In this document: positions 16,760 to 28,200 of the stretch, one piece after another
Layout of the letters: the number at the start of each line of letters is the position of its first letter
Position numbering within the stretch: the first letter of the stretch is position 1
Source: Mortierella sp. BCC40632
Lineage: Eukaryota > Mortierellomycota > Mortierellomycetes > Mortierellales > Mortierellaceae
NCBI GenBank assembly: GCA_011634665.1
Contig: WAEK01000007.1
Location: 2,328,501-2,392,500 of the forward strand
Direction of reading: 5' to 3'
DNA length: 64,000 bases
Made by a program: the position numbers and the translations under genes
Notes under the pieces: model-generated
Seen by the model: the letters and a program-made list of their open reading frames with translations, nothing else
Databases searched by the model: none
What the model was told of the DNA's origin: nothing

Positions 16760-17400
16760 TCAAGATTGTCGACAACATTGGTATTGAGAAGTCGAACGCT
16801 TAGTTGCGACGACGATCTTGCTAAAGATCGTCGATTGCATCAGTCCTGTGTGGTTTTCTAGGCCCATGGTCGCGGCGAGCATCTTTGATTATAGTGTGGC
16901 GAGCATCTTTGGGAAGGATGTGGTGAGTATCCTTGGTCAGATTGTTGGTAATGTTGATTGCGCTGGTCATAAATGGTTTGGGCCGTGAATGCTGAAACAA
17001 CCTTTGGTCCGATTGTTGATAGCATTAGTCCTGAATGGATCTCTGACTTTGGCTGAGGCGGATTTCTTTGGTCAAATGGTGAGGAGGGACTTTGGTCCGA
17101 TTGTTGATGATACTGGCTCTGATAATTTGTTTTTTCTCTTTGGCTTTTTGGTCAGGTCATTGATAGCGTTGGTCCTGTATGACTCTCTGACTTATGGCTT
17201 CTGGGGATATTTTTGGTCATGTTGGGGAGTATCTCTGGTGTCCATGGTATTGGTCTTGACGTTTTTTTTTTTTTTTTTTTTTTTTTTTTTGGCAGGCTGT
17301 GGATAGAGTTGGTCTTGCATTGCTTTCTGGCTTGTGGCTGTGGCGAATGACCTTGGTCTGATGGTGGAGAGGATCCTTTTGTTTGATTGTCAATAATACT
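16580..17400 (+). repeat. Degenerate minisatellite with TTTGGTC-type units
   Basis: Related phrases recur many times: CCTTGGTCAGATTGTTG near 16931, CCTTTGGTCCGATTGTTGATAG near 17001, ACTTTGGTCCGATTGTTGATG near 17090, GGTCAGGTCATTGATAGCG near 17151. Linking phrases such as TCTCTGACTT, GTGGCTGTGGCGA and TTGGTCCTG also recur. Spacing varies from about 60 to 140 bp and two poly-T tracts interrupt it. It reads as an old tandem array decayed by mutation and indels. One frame repeats a hydrophobic peptide, but there is no ATG context or conserved domain. Confidence 0.65.
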
Positions 17401-17599
17401 GGCCTTGATAGTTGTTGCTTTTTTTCCCCTTGGCTTGAGGTGTCCATGAATAAGTCGTGGTTAGGTCCATGCTACGATATGTCGCAGTATAAAATACTGG
17501 CTCAAAGTGGAAGGGATATTAAAAAAAAGGGGGCGAGAGCAATAATGTACAGAAGGGGACTGCGAAAAGAGAAAGGGATTAAGCTGGTATAAAACAAAT

Positions 17600-17700
17600 G
17601 GGGTAGACGAAAAGCAAAAAGCAAAAAGCAAAAAGCAAAAGCAAAGCGAAAAAGAAAAAGAAAAAGAAAATAAGAAAAGCAAAAAGCGAAAGAGAAGTGA
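17600..17700. repeat. AAAAGC-type A-rich simple repeat
   Basis: Repeated GCAAAAA and GAAAAA units on the + strand, lying about 40 bp 3' of the stop codon of the minus-strand gene at 17740. Confidence 0.75.
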
Positions 17701-17739
17701 AGTGGAAAAAAAAAATGAAACAAAAGCGAAAAAAGAGAA

Positions 17740-20220
17740 TCAGATTGAAAAGGAGAACTCAAAGCTGGACAGGTTGATGTTTGCTTGGGGTCCAAAGAGG
17801 ACAACGGGTCCACCACTCGACTCGGGATTGGCCTGCCGTTCTGCTTCGAGTGTGGTATCCTTTGGCGCTGGAGCAGATGGTGTAGGATGGGGCTCCTCCT
17901 CTGGCTCGGCTCTCGACCCTCCATGGACTGGACGACTTGGCGTACCTGCGCTATATCGCTCCGGGTCTTCCACGCGCTCACCAATAATAGTTGAGCCTCC
18001 AGCCTGGACAACACGAGGTTCGAATTCCTTGCCTTCCTTGAGACGTCTAGGGAGATCCCTCAAGTAATCCGCCAGGACCTTATTTCTAGCCTCCTCCTCC
18101 ACTGTTGGACCGTCTTCAAAAAGGACCTTGCGTCCGTGAACAAACAGAGGGCGATCCTCAGGGTCGTCGAGATCTTCAACCGTTCCAGGAAATCGCGTCG
18201 ATCGACTAGTAGTTGCAGCAGAAAACAAATATTACGGGTGCTGTTAGAATACTTATCAAGATTTTCTCTCTAAACCAATCATGCCAAAATGAGACCGTAG
18301 TTAACTTACCAGTAGTAGGCAATACTTTGGCTGGACTCATAAACCCGTGCTGCACGATCCTCTCGGGAGCTTGGACCTGCCATGAACGGGTTTGCTGGAT
18401 CAAAGTATTGCTCTCTGGTGATATTCCTCTCGCGAAGATAGGGTCTGCCCATGTATGGATCGTCGGATGAAGCCCAGTCGTTGACGTTGCTCTGTGGCTC
18501 ATTGTCCAATTCGTCCAAGCGATCAGATGAGTAGTCTCCCTCATATCCGTCCGAGAACTCGTCAATATTCTCGTCAAAGTACTCGCCAGCGTACTCGAGA
18601 GAATTCTCATCCCGTTCTCGGACGTCGTGGCGGTTCTCGTAAGAGTACGCTCGAGGGGGGATCTCTTCCAGTGACCCTTCATCGGAAAATTGATCGTCAA
18701 ACTCAGTCGGGTCATAGGCCTGTGCGCTGGGGGGTCGGTTCTCCTTGTCACTGTCATTGTTCTCCGATCCAGCGTAGCACTCGTAGTGGGAGTCTACCCA
18801 CTCGGGGCCAGACTGTGCGATGGGATGACGGGCTGCTACTACCTCTGCCGTATATCCGCGATCGATCGTTGGCGGGGAGTGAAGCTTAAGGCCGGAGCTA
18901 GCCACTGGCGTTGTCTCTCGAACTGGGGTAGTCCAGCCAGCAGCATCATCTGGTGAGTAGCGTTCTGAAGAGTCCAGCTCATCATTTTCGCTATCGTGTC
19001 CAGGATCTGCTCGCTCGAATCGAGAGGTCTTGTCCAATGCCTCGTTGCCCTCCTGAACGGCATCGGGTAGGTTGTCATCGGGATGCACCTCTTTCTCTGG
19101 GTCATCATTAGCACCGTGTTCGGGGTCTGTTCCGACGGTCTCCTTGGCGGCATCCTTTGAGACTTCCCTGGTAGTTTCCTTAATGACTTGGCCGTCTCCT
19201 TTGATGACCTCTTTGGTAATCTCTTTGATGACTTCGTTGGTGTCTCCTCTGATAACCTCCTTAGTGGTCTCTTTGATAATCTCGTTGGAGTCTCCTTTGC
19301 TGACCTCTTGAATAACCTCCGTCAGGACCTTTCTGGTTCCTCCACTGAAGACTTCTTGGGTGACCTCCTTGCGGACTTCCTTAGAGACTTCCTCGATAAT
19401 TATCGTGCTCCCTTTGGTAATCTCTTTGGTAATTTCCTTGGTGGTCTCTTTGCAGACTTCTCTGATGACCTCTGTTGAATCGCCTCCGTCGGATATAGGG
19501 ACTTCAGCCAAAGTTCCATGAGTATGACCGCCGCTTGCTTGGCACTCAGTACCAGCTTCCAGGCTCCTGTCCTTAGTAACTTGGTGTCCATCCGTATCAA
19601 CCTTGAGTCGCTCATCGTCTGCTTCGTCCGACGCGTCCTCTCTCTCTTGGCTATGTCCGATTTTCGCTCGCTTGGGTACATGATGAATTGCGTCGTCCAC
19701 AAAGTCAATCCCGGCAACATGCTTGCGAACAGTGGAATCATCTACATAATTGCCATTAAACCGATTAGTACAGAGAACAGTCTCATGATGAAACGGCTGA
19801 CTCTTCAGTGTAGATTTCATCAATAATCAACTTACCCTGTGACTCCATTGAAGTTGACGCATCTCTCAACGTTGACTCGCCACCGCTTTCTGACGATGTC
19901 GCGTTGGTAGGAGAGGAGGCTCTGATGGATGCTGCATTGGCCGTGACAGTCGAAAGAGACGCGTCCGGCGATACCTCAGTATCTGACAATGCTCCGTTGG
20001 TAGATGCTTCACTCTTTCCTTTGTTATTGCTGATTATCTTGCGGTGAAATCTCCTCTTCTTGGAGATCTTGGCGTCTGGCAGGTTTGGGATTAGGTGCTT
20101 TCGATCATCAAATGCCTCATGGTGGGCATCTTCATCATGACGTTCTTGACTGGATGGCAGTGGCGGCGATGGGAGTGATGTCTGCAGGCGCCTTGAACGT
20201 CGAGGCTGATGGGAAGTCAT
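17740..20220 (-). CDS. Unrecognised acidic protein with KEV/KET repeats
   Basis: Exons 19836-20220, 18310-19741 and 17740-18205 join in phase (CAG G|AT, then TG|T) to give 760 residues. No family is recognised. The N terminus is basic and Ser-rich with a likely nuclear signal (SKKRRFHRK). The middle, roughly 19160-19480, is a quasi-repeat of Lys-Glu-Val/Thr units such as EVIKEITKEVIKGD, amphipathic and able to form a coiled coil or long helix. Then comes a very acidic Asp/Glu/Ser-rich stretch. The last exon carries a compact segment (GTVEDLDDPEDRPLFVHGRK onwards, with NKVLADYLRDLPRRLKEGKEFEP) that looks folded, followed by a Pro-rich tail. There is no signal peptide or membrane helix. A nuclear or scaffold role is only a guess. 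Confidence 0.75.
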
Positions 20221-21124
20221 TTGAATGATATCGCAGATTGGAAAAGGGCGTTGATGTGGATTTCTGATTGTCTGCTACTATTGTAACAGAGACTGTAGTG
20301 ACACGAATTCGGTCTTTGACAAGCCCCTGATAGGTAAGGTCCTTTCAATCAGGCAAGCAGGATCGACTATGCTGGCAATCAGGAAATCAGGATCAACTGC
20401 GTTGGTAACTGGGACGGAAAGCGATTGATTATGAGAAACAGGGTTGTCGTTTTTTATGGTGGCAAAAAAAAAAAAAAAAAAAAAAAAGAAACTGACGAGC
20501 ACCTGACAAATATCAGTAGGGGAAAAAATTTTCTACTCCGAGTTCAGAGTCGCGGTTCTATGAAGTGGAGCCGGTATGAGGACCATATTCCGACCCAACA
20601 CTACACCCTTGGCCTCCAAGCATGTAAAAAGTGGTGAGAATGAGACTCTTCATGAACTTCGAGAACCCTGCTGTATCCCTTTCTGAAAGGCAATCTAGGT
20701 CGAGACTTTTCCAAAGCTACAGCTTCTTGCTGGTAATCCTTCTACCAAATTTGCGAATACGCGTTGTCTTAGACCCCACGCAGCGATTGTTTTCCCTCCA
20801 TAATCAGACAAAGGTGCTGAGATGGGATACATAGTACAACGAGGAGTTGGTGGTCCTTCAAGCAATCCGACAGAGTAAGGGTCTGTCAATGCTGTGCTGT
20901 ATCGTGTGCACCACCTGGTGCAAATGCTCGTGACTGGCTCATATCCGTTCCGAATTGAGGAATGTTCCCTCTGTCACAAAGGGGATACCGCCCAATCTTC
21001 TGTCCTACCAACAATTCGTTTCTCATCGGTCCATCAAGTGCCAGTTGATTCCTCGTATATTTACTCAGTTCTCGACTCGTTGCTCGCACGGAAGCCCAAC
21101 GCAATCTCAGGACGGTGAGGCAAC
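20221..21124. other. Bidirectional promoter region
   Basis: About 900 bp between two divergently transcribed genes (starts at 20220 on - and 21125 on +). It contains a 25-base poly-A run near 20464. No further gene, structured RNA or recognised regulatory motif was seen. Confidence 0.6.
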
Positions 21125-23837
21125 ATGGGTTCTTACCCCGAATCTATAGATGGGGGCTCATTCGAACTCAGTTATAGGAGTCAGGTCGAGCAGAGGACTA
21201 GTCATCACTTGAATTCAGAAGATGAGAGTCATCCGCTATCCCAAAACCCATTTCACAATCGGAGAACTAACGAGGCAAGAGATAGTACTGATTCTCGAGC
21301 CTCTATCCGACAGTCAATACGAGGCGCTCCAGGACCAAATCCCAATCGCACCTGGCTCTCGTATTGGAAACGACCTTGGCAATCCCTGAATACCACATTC
21401 TTTAGCATCATTCATTATGACCGCCTCCGGTCTCGGCCTTCGTGGTGGTACTCAACCTCTCGTGAACCCATCTCGCCAGAGACACCATCCCAGTCCAGGC
21501 CAGCAAGAGCATTGTTTAGAGCTAGGATCCAGTTGATATCCTCAGTAACTGCAATACTCACCAGCAAGCGGCGCAAGACCTGGTTTCTCTTCCTGATCGT
21601 TACCTCGTTGCTGCTCACCATCCTCTCAGCTAACTATCTTTTGGGAAGACTTCACTACCCTAGTGATCTCTTCACCTCGGCACAACAACCAGATGGTGCC
21701 AAGCAAGAGGTCCTAGTCCCTGAGCCGATTGACAATGGTTCTGGATCAAGGCGCAACAGAAATAGAGGCAAAGGAAAAAAAAACAAACCGAGACCCAAGA
21801 ACCCTTCAGGCGACAACCCAAATGATCAACATTCTACTGATTTGTCCGACCCGGAGACAAAGTTAGGGCTGCATCGAGGAAAGAATCCAGAGACGGGCTC
21901 TGACGAGTCATCAGAGAGTATCAACAAGGATGACCCCAATATTCGGATATGCAACCTGAACGACCTTGTCCATGGTCATTGGAGCTTTTCTGAAAATAAT
22001 CAGTTATCAATCGATAATAGCCAAGGATTAAGCCCGGCTGACGACCAAAGTTGGACAGGATACGGGCCATTGGGATGTAAATCGCACATCTGGAATGAGC
22101 GATTTCTTTTGACTCCCAATGTCAACAGCTTGACTAATGCCCTTCCGCAATTAACAAGTGCATCCTTGTTGGATCGAAATCGAAAGTACGCGACACATGT
22201 GAAAGGTTTCAACTGGATCCTGGATCACAATCAAAGCAAAAATACGCAGGCTGGACAACAAAAGCCAATATGTCGACAACCCGAAATGGATGTTGGTGAT
22301 TTCATTGAGGTCCTGAAGCGGTCACCGTTGGTGATGATTGGGGATAAATTCCTTGAGCAGGAGTTTCTCTCTCTCGAATGTATGGTGATGGGTCTACAGG
22401 ACCAATTAATGAAGGACTATCGTTTGGAGCATCAAGAGGTCAAGGAAACAGATAACGAATCGATCGATCCGAAGATACTGGATTACCAAATTGAGTCCGA
22501 AATGCCTCCAACAGTGGAGCTCAAGATCGCCCCAGGACAAGGTGCTACAACTTCTGACTCACAAACTCCACCAGGAATATCTTCGCAATCGCCTCCACCA
22601 ACTCCAAAAGCCCAATCTTCAGGTATCTATAGAAAGGCCAAGCCCGGTCGGATGAAATTCGTGGATAGAAACTCAAACTTGAGCTTGGCCACGTTTATTC
22701 GGTCGGATGTCCTCTGGGACTCGGAAATGTTTCCAACAGAGAATACCGACTTTAGTGGACTTCATCCGGACTGCAAACTAGTAGGACCAATTTTAATGTG
22801 CGAACCGCCGCCACGGCCACACGAGGCGAAGCTTATTGACAGATTAAGCACATCAAGTCATAAAGGATCTTTGTTCAGCTGGTGGATTGGAGATCAGGAC
22901 CAACCGCCAGTCAAAAAAGAATCAAACATGGAAAAGGCTGAAGAGGACCAAGCTACGGACGAAAATACAGAGTTCTGGTTCGGCTCGGATCTAGAGCGCG
23001 ACATCATCAATTTAGGGTGGGTGGATATGCTTCGTGAAGCTGTCAATGCGGAGGAAGGTGTATTCGTGGATTCGAAAGGCGCTCGAAGGGTTCCTCTGTT
23101 GGTGATCAGCAATGGAGCCTTCTGGGATTTTAACCCGCTCGACGCTCTGCTGTTGGATGAAGCTCTCATGTTAAGGCAACAGCAAAGTGGATTTAAAACT
23201 TGGACAAAGGCAGAGAAAGATCAGATCTTAAAGCTCCAGGATAATCGGAGGAAAATATTGCGACGCCGATACACAACCGCATTAACCCATATGCTCGAGT
23301 ATATAAAGGCGACATATCCAGAGATGCGAGTAATAGTCCAGACAAGCGTGAGGCGACATCAAGACTGTGTAGCCACAGGATCCGCCAAGTCAAATGCTGC
23401 GGAGAAGGCCATCAGGGACGACCAGGACCGAGAAGCTGCGCTTCTGAATGAGCTAACTAGGGTAATACGCACAGCCCTCAAAGTCATTTCCAGCACACTG
23501 ATGTAATATTTCGGAAGATTAACTTTTTTTTTCTGACGCTGGCCAACTCTCATTTCTCTAGGTTGTTGTGGCTAGGATGCAGGACCCACGGTACTCATTC
23601 TTGGATACGACCTTTCTGCGACTCTTTAATGACCCCTCCTCCAGTCCGAATAGGCGGTACTGTCGCCGCTTTATGATGCCTGGTAAGATTGACCGTACTT
23701 GTATTCTCGCTTTGAATCCTATTTTTTTTATATTTAAAAGGTACTTGACCACTAATCCTTACGAATAACTGTTTCTAGGACCGTTGGATACCCTTGTTCA
23801 CCAATTATATGGTGAACTTTATAGATTGGGCTTGTAG
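21125..23837 (+). CDS. Type II membrane protein with PC-esterase/TBL-like fold, catalytic residues replaced
   Basis: Exons 21125-23461, 23562-23682 and 23779-23837 give 838 residues. The exon 1 donor (GTAATA at 23462) was chosen because the next exon needs phase 0; the unspliced frame stops 50 bp later. The N-terminal cytosolic part is Ser/Arg-rich, one membrane anchor lies near residues 151-175 (KTWFLFLIVTSLLLTILSANYLLG), and a basic disordered stem follows. The luminal part resembles PC-esterase/trichome-birefringence-like glycan acyltransferases: an entry block with LVHGHWSF and GCKSHIWN, the GDS-block equivalent VMIGDKFLEQEF (about 402), FIRSDVLWD, LLVISNGAFWDF, VIVQTSVRRHQDC, and the C-terminal block FMMPGPLDTLVHQL. 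The block-I Ser is Lys (GDK), and the DxxH before the final PG is not present (YCRRF). The fold match is moderate; loss of catalysis is inferred from the missing residues. Confidence 0.72.
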
Positions 23838-24344
23838 AGTAGTGCGGGCTCTCCTGCGATAATAGATATGGAAAATAGTGATGCTGTCCCTGGGATGGAG
23901 AGGAATGGAGAAGCATGGTACGAAAGATGATTGTGATGCATTTGGGAGGGCAAAGACATTGTTCGATCTGTCATCCCCAGAGGTCCATTGGCCACTCAGG
24001 TGACGCATGAGCGTGTTGGCTGCCCCTTTTTTTCCTCCGTCCTGTGCCCCCTCTTTTCTGTTTTGAAGGGCTGCATGCCGCCGAGCGGATGACACTCACT
24101 CTTCTCTCTCTCTCTTCTCTCTCTTCTCTCTCTCCTTCACTTTCTCTCAGTGACCTGACCTTCTTTCCCTTCCGCACTTTCTCTCCTCTCTTTCTCCTCT
24201 CCTTTCTCTCTTTCGCCCACGAGCAAGAGCCTCGAGCTGGCGATCTCCTCTAACTAGCCAACCCTCTCAACCTTACCTCCAGCGCCTCTTGGGTCGAACT
24301 CTCTTTGTTCTTGACTCGTGCTGAGCACGATCGTCCTATCCGAC
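23838..24344. other. Intergenic region, CT-rich leader of the next gene
   Basis: About 500 bp. The second half (24095-24215) is a CTCTCT/CTTTC-rich stretch typical of promoters and leaders in this window. No gene is supported. Confidence 0.6.
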
Positions 24345-25239
24345 ATGGCTCCCAGTCACCGTCCCACTTCCGCCCCACGGCCGTCTCTGCCCCCATCCCG
24401 ACAGCCTCTCGTGCAACAGCACCAGCCTTTCCCTTCCTCCGCCTCTTCTTTTTCCATGCGCCACTCAACATCTTCCTCTAGCCTCTTTGGCCCTGGTGAC
24501 TCTACTCGCACACCCTTCGCTCCTCGGGGAAGTCGTGGGGCCGACGGTCAGACTCAGCCCTTGAGTATGGATCGTCGTTTTAGCCGAGATCAGGCTATGG
24601 GTTCATCCTTTGGTTCGTCCTTCGGCCAAAGTCCACGACAAGGCGCCACCTCATACAGCCCAGCAAAGACATATCCATCCAGTTCAGGGACTTGGGCGGG
24701 AGGAGGATCAGGAACTGGATCAGGAATGAGCCCTAGCTCTGGGACCAGAGGTCCTCAAGGACGGCCCAGGGCAGTTACAGTTCACGATCCTGCTCTATTC
24801 ACCGAAAGCACCTCAGACCTCAATTCCCTTTACACACTCGATAATACCCCTGCGGCGACGTACGATTCTAGCGACCAGGATGAGGACTATTCTTACTTTG
24901 GTAGAGCAGGCGAAGACTATATGCTGAAGAGGAGACGGACTCGTTTAACGACGATGCTCTGCTGGCTCGACGCAGTATTGCTTGGCTGTTTTACTTTATT
25001 GGCGGGACTCCGGTATCCGGATGAAGGAGCATCAATACCATCCTCTACATGGTCATGGGATTGGAGTGGGATAGCTTGGCCGCTCACGGTCATGAGCCTT
25101 GTTCGCATCCTGGTGATGCTGTTCACAGTTCGCTATAGCCACGGGAACTACAACACAACCGTTATTTTTGTCTGTATGGTAGGTTCATTGGAAACAGACT
25201 AAGCGCAGCGCAGGTTTTTTTTTTTTTTTTTTTTTTGGT

Positions 25240-25270
<31 letters not shown>

Positions 25271-28200
25271 TTATCGATTCTGACACAGGGATTACGTTGC
25301 CACCATCCCAACCCATAGGCCATCACATTACTCACCATCTTTGCGATCAACACAAATATCCAACACCACATCTCTATCAGTGCTACACTTGTTGGACAAT
25401 ATATCGTTTCCTTGGCCATGACCCAAACTCACTGGATAACCTATTCGGCCCATACACCCATGTCCGCAACCCTGGCATACGCGTACGACCCTTTACTTTC
25501 TGAGAGCATCACCTTTTCACGCGAGTCCAGATATATTGGAACATCGAATCTCCAAAGGAACACAGTTCTAAAGAGGGGAACATCCTATGGAACCATGGGT
25601 GCCGTTCAGGAACTAGACGAAGGGCAGGGAAACGAAGATGAAGAAGACGATGACCAAGAAGCATTCATCAAAGTGAATGTGGATATGAAGGCCGTCCGAC
25701 AGCAACGATCACCGTATTTGTTCATGAGAGAACGGAGTGGTGAAGATGCACCCGAATCTAGCACTCAAGTCAACGACGCTGAAGATGGTGATGATGAAGA
25801 AGAAGAGGACCAGGACATGGAGGTGCTTCTCGCATTCCAAGATGCAAGGCGACAGCAGGTTTATGCGTTTTCACCAACAGCATCTTCAGGAGTGATCCCA
25901 ACACGTTCAATGCTTTCCCCTCAAGCTTTACCTGGGGATTCAAGCGCAGTCAATCGAACCCCATTAGCGTGGGCATTCCAACCTAAAGGCTCATACTCAA
26001 GCTCGTATGACATGCGAATGGCTGCGGCGGGATCCGCGATAGGAGCAGTAGGAAACAGCGCTCCAGGTGGTCTGACGGTGGGATATCCAGCAAGAAAGCG
26101 GGTCAGCCAGTCGAATCTAAAGGGTAGCGCTCTTGGTCGGCGAACGTGGACGGGTGGCCATAGTATAATTTACTCCGGTATTTTTCTCGAGTCTTCTGAT
26201 GACGATTCAGGATCAGAAGCAAAGGAGGATGGCGAAATCAGCGATGCTGCTGCGGATTCTTTTGATGAGAAAGAGGAACCATCCCTCTTAAAATCCGATA
26301 CAGAAGAGCCCAATCCCGACGAGGATCCAAGAAACCTAGAGTTGCCACCAAGTCCAAGGGCTCGGAGTCCTGAAGAGATCCCAGTCCTGGAAGTTATCCC
26401 GACGGAGAGTCAGCCATGTGGTGCCTCAACCAGCCCTCAGCTGGACTCGGACGGTAATGAGCATACCGAATGCCAAGCACAACATCGCCAACTCGAGAAG
26501 GAAGTCACTACAGAGACACACGAAGAACGGCTGCGTCTGAAGGAAACTAAAAGGCGAACAATAATCCGCGAATACGCGATCCCAGGATCTGATGGAGCGG
26601 CGACAAATAGCAATACCGGCGTCACCGAAAGTGATACGACAGTAGTCTTGGATATCAACACAGCGGATTCTGAGAGTAACGATCAGAATATAAAAGTAGA
26701 GGTCATTGATATTAGTATGAGTGGCGAGCGTACACCTTCTCCCTTGGGTGTATCTAGCGAGGAGCCAGGAAAGAAGCCCACGGTTCAAGCCATAATTCCT
26801 GACGACTCTTTTCACAATACCGAGTCCTCCATAGAAGGTAACTATGGAGACATTCTATTTTGCAGCTTCCTAGATTTAGAAGAAACTATGACACTAAGTG
26901 GGACGGAGCATATTTCTTTGCAACCACTAGAAGATGAATCTCAAGATTGCAGACCAGAAAGGAGTACTGCGAGTGATGACTGCGAGGTTCAGGAAACAGA
27001 CCATGAAACTCGGCTTGATGGACACCAAGGCCTGTCTACTGTGACATTTAATATCTCTTCAAGCAAGCAAATCACGGCTGTAATCTGCGAAGATGAAGAC
27101 TGCGAGGAGCACCCTTTCCAGGAAGGTCCTGCAGCAGAGCTCGAGTCGGCTCTAGGGACAGGTGTTACCAAAGGAAATATTGTCCACCTGGATATCAAAG
27201 AGTCGTCAACCTCTGCAATGGAAAGAACAGGAGAAGGAATCAATGATTTTGAAGACGAGTCAGAACCAGGTACTCTCCTACCTCAGCAGCGAATTCGACC
27301 TGGCGAACTACCAGGGATCGATGACATTCCTTTGGAATGCGAACGCATCAGAGGTGAGCTGACCAAGGCGCATGAAGAGTCTCAAGAAAATGCTCCTGGA
27401 TCAAGAGGTATCCGTCTTCGAGGACGAACCGAAAAGACAACCATGGCACTTGAAACGGACAAAAAGTTTGATCCCAACGACCCTTCTTCGATTCTAACAG
27501 GACCTGGAGTTATCATGAAACCAATAGAGCCTCACCGCGAAATCACCACTACGGAGGAAGGCGTGGATGATGAAGGGGGATATCGAAGGATTCACATTAG
27601 AGAGCGCATTGAGAAACTCACTGTTGAGGAAGACTGCAGTAGCGCCAGCTATAGTAGCGACAGTGATAGCGGCCCAGAAGGCATAATTCCTATTGGAGTT
27701 ACTCGGCCAGGACGCAGATATTCTGGAGATGTTATTATGCCAGGAGGTGTTGTTGTTGTAGACGAGCGACCATTGCCATTACTACCAGGAATGAAACCGC
27801 TGCCTGGTGAATGGGTAGAGGTAGGGGGTCCCGACATGAGACCTGGCGTCGTTACATGGGGAGTGGCGGGCGATTATCCTGAAGACTATATCTATCCTGT
27901 TTCACGACCTCCATACTCGATTGCAGTAGGCCAAGGGCCAGACATTGAGATTGTGGATCCAATAGTGGCAATACCTGAGCCCATGATCGCCATTCCCCAG
28001 CCGACCATGGTCATCCCTGAACCGAGGGTCGTGATTCCAGAGCCAGCGGTGTATATTCCAGAGCCTACAGTATCCATCCCAGAGCCAACAATATCCATCC
28101 CAGAGCCAACAATCTATTTTCCAGAGCCTACAATATCCATCCCAGAGCCAATGATTACAATCCCACAACCTACGATTGTTCCCCCTCCACCTCAACCACA

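Larger units (their letters stand above)
15240..17739. other. 2.5-kb gap with simple repeats and a degenerate minisatellite
   Basis: No supported gene. Near 15440-15540 are a poly-T tract and GGCGGAG-type repeats upstream of the thioredoxin-like gene. A diverged minisatellite fills about 16580-17400 (listed separately). From 17600 to 17700 there is an AAAAGC-type A-rich repeat just beyond the stop of the next gene. Confidence 0.6.

Noticed and set aside
16989..17306. Open frame with a repeated hydrophobic peptide
   Set aside because: It follows from the degenerate minisatellite; the frame runs through a poly-T tract and other copies of the repeat are not open.
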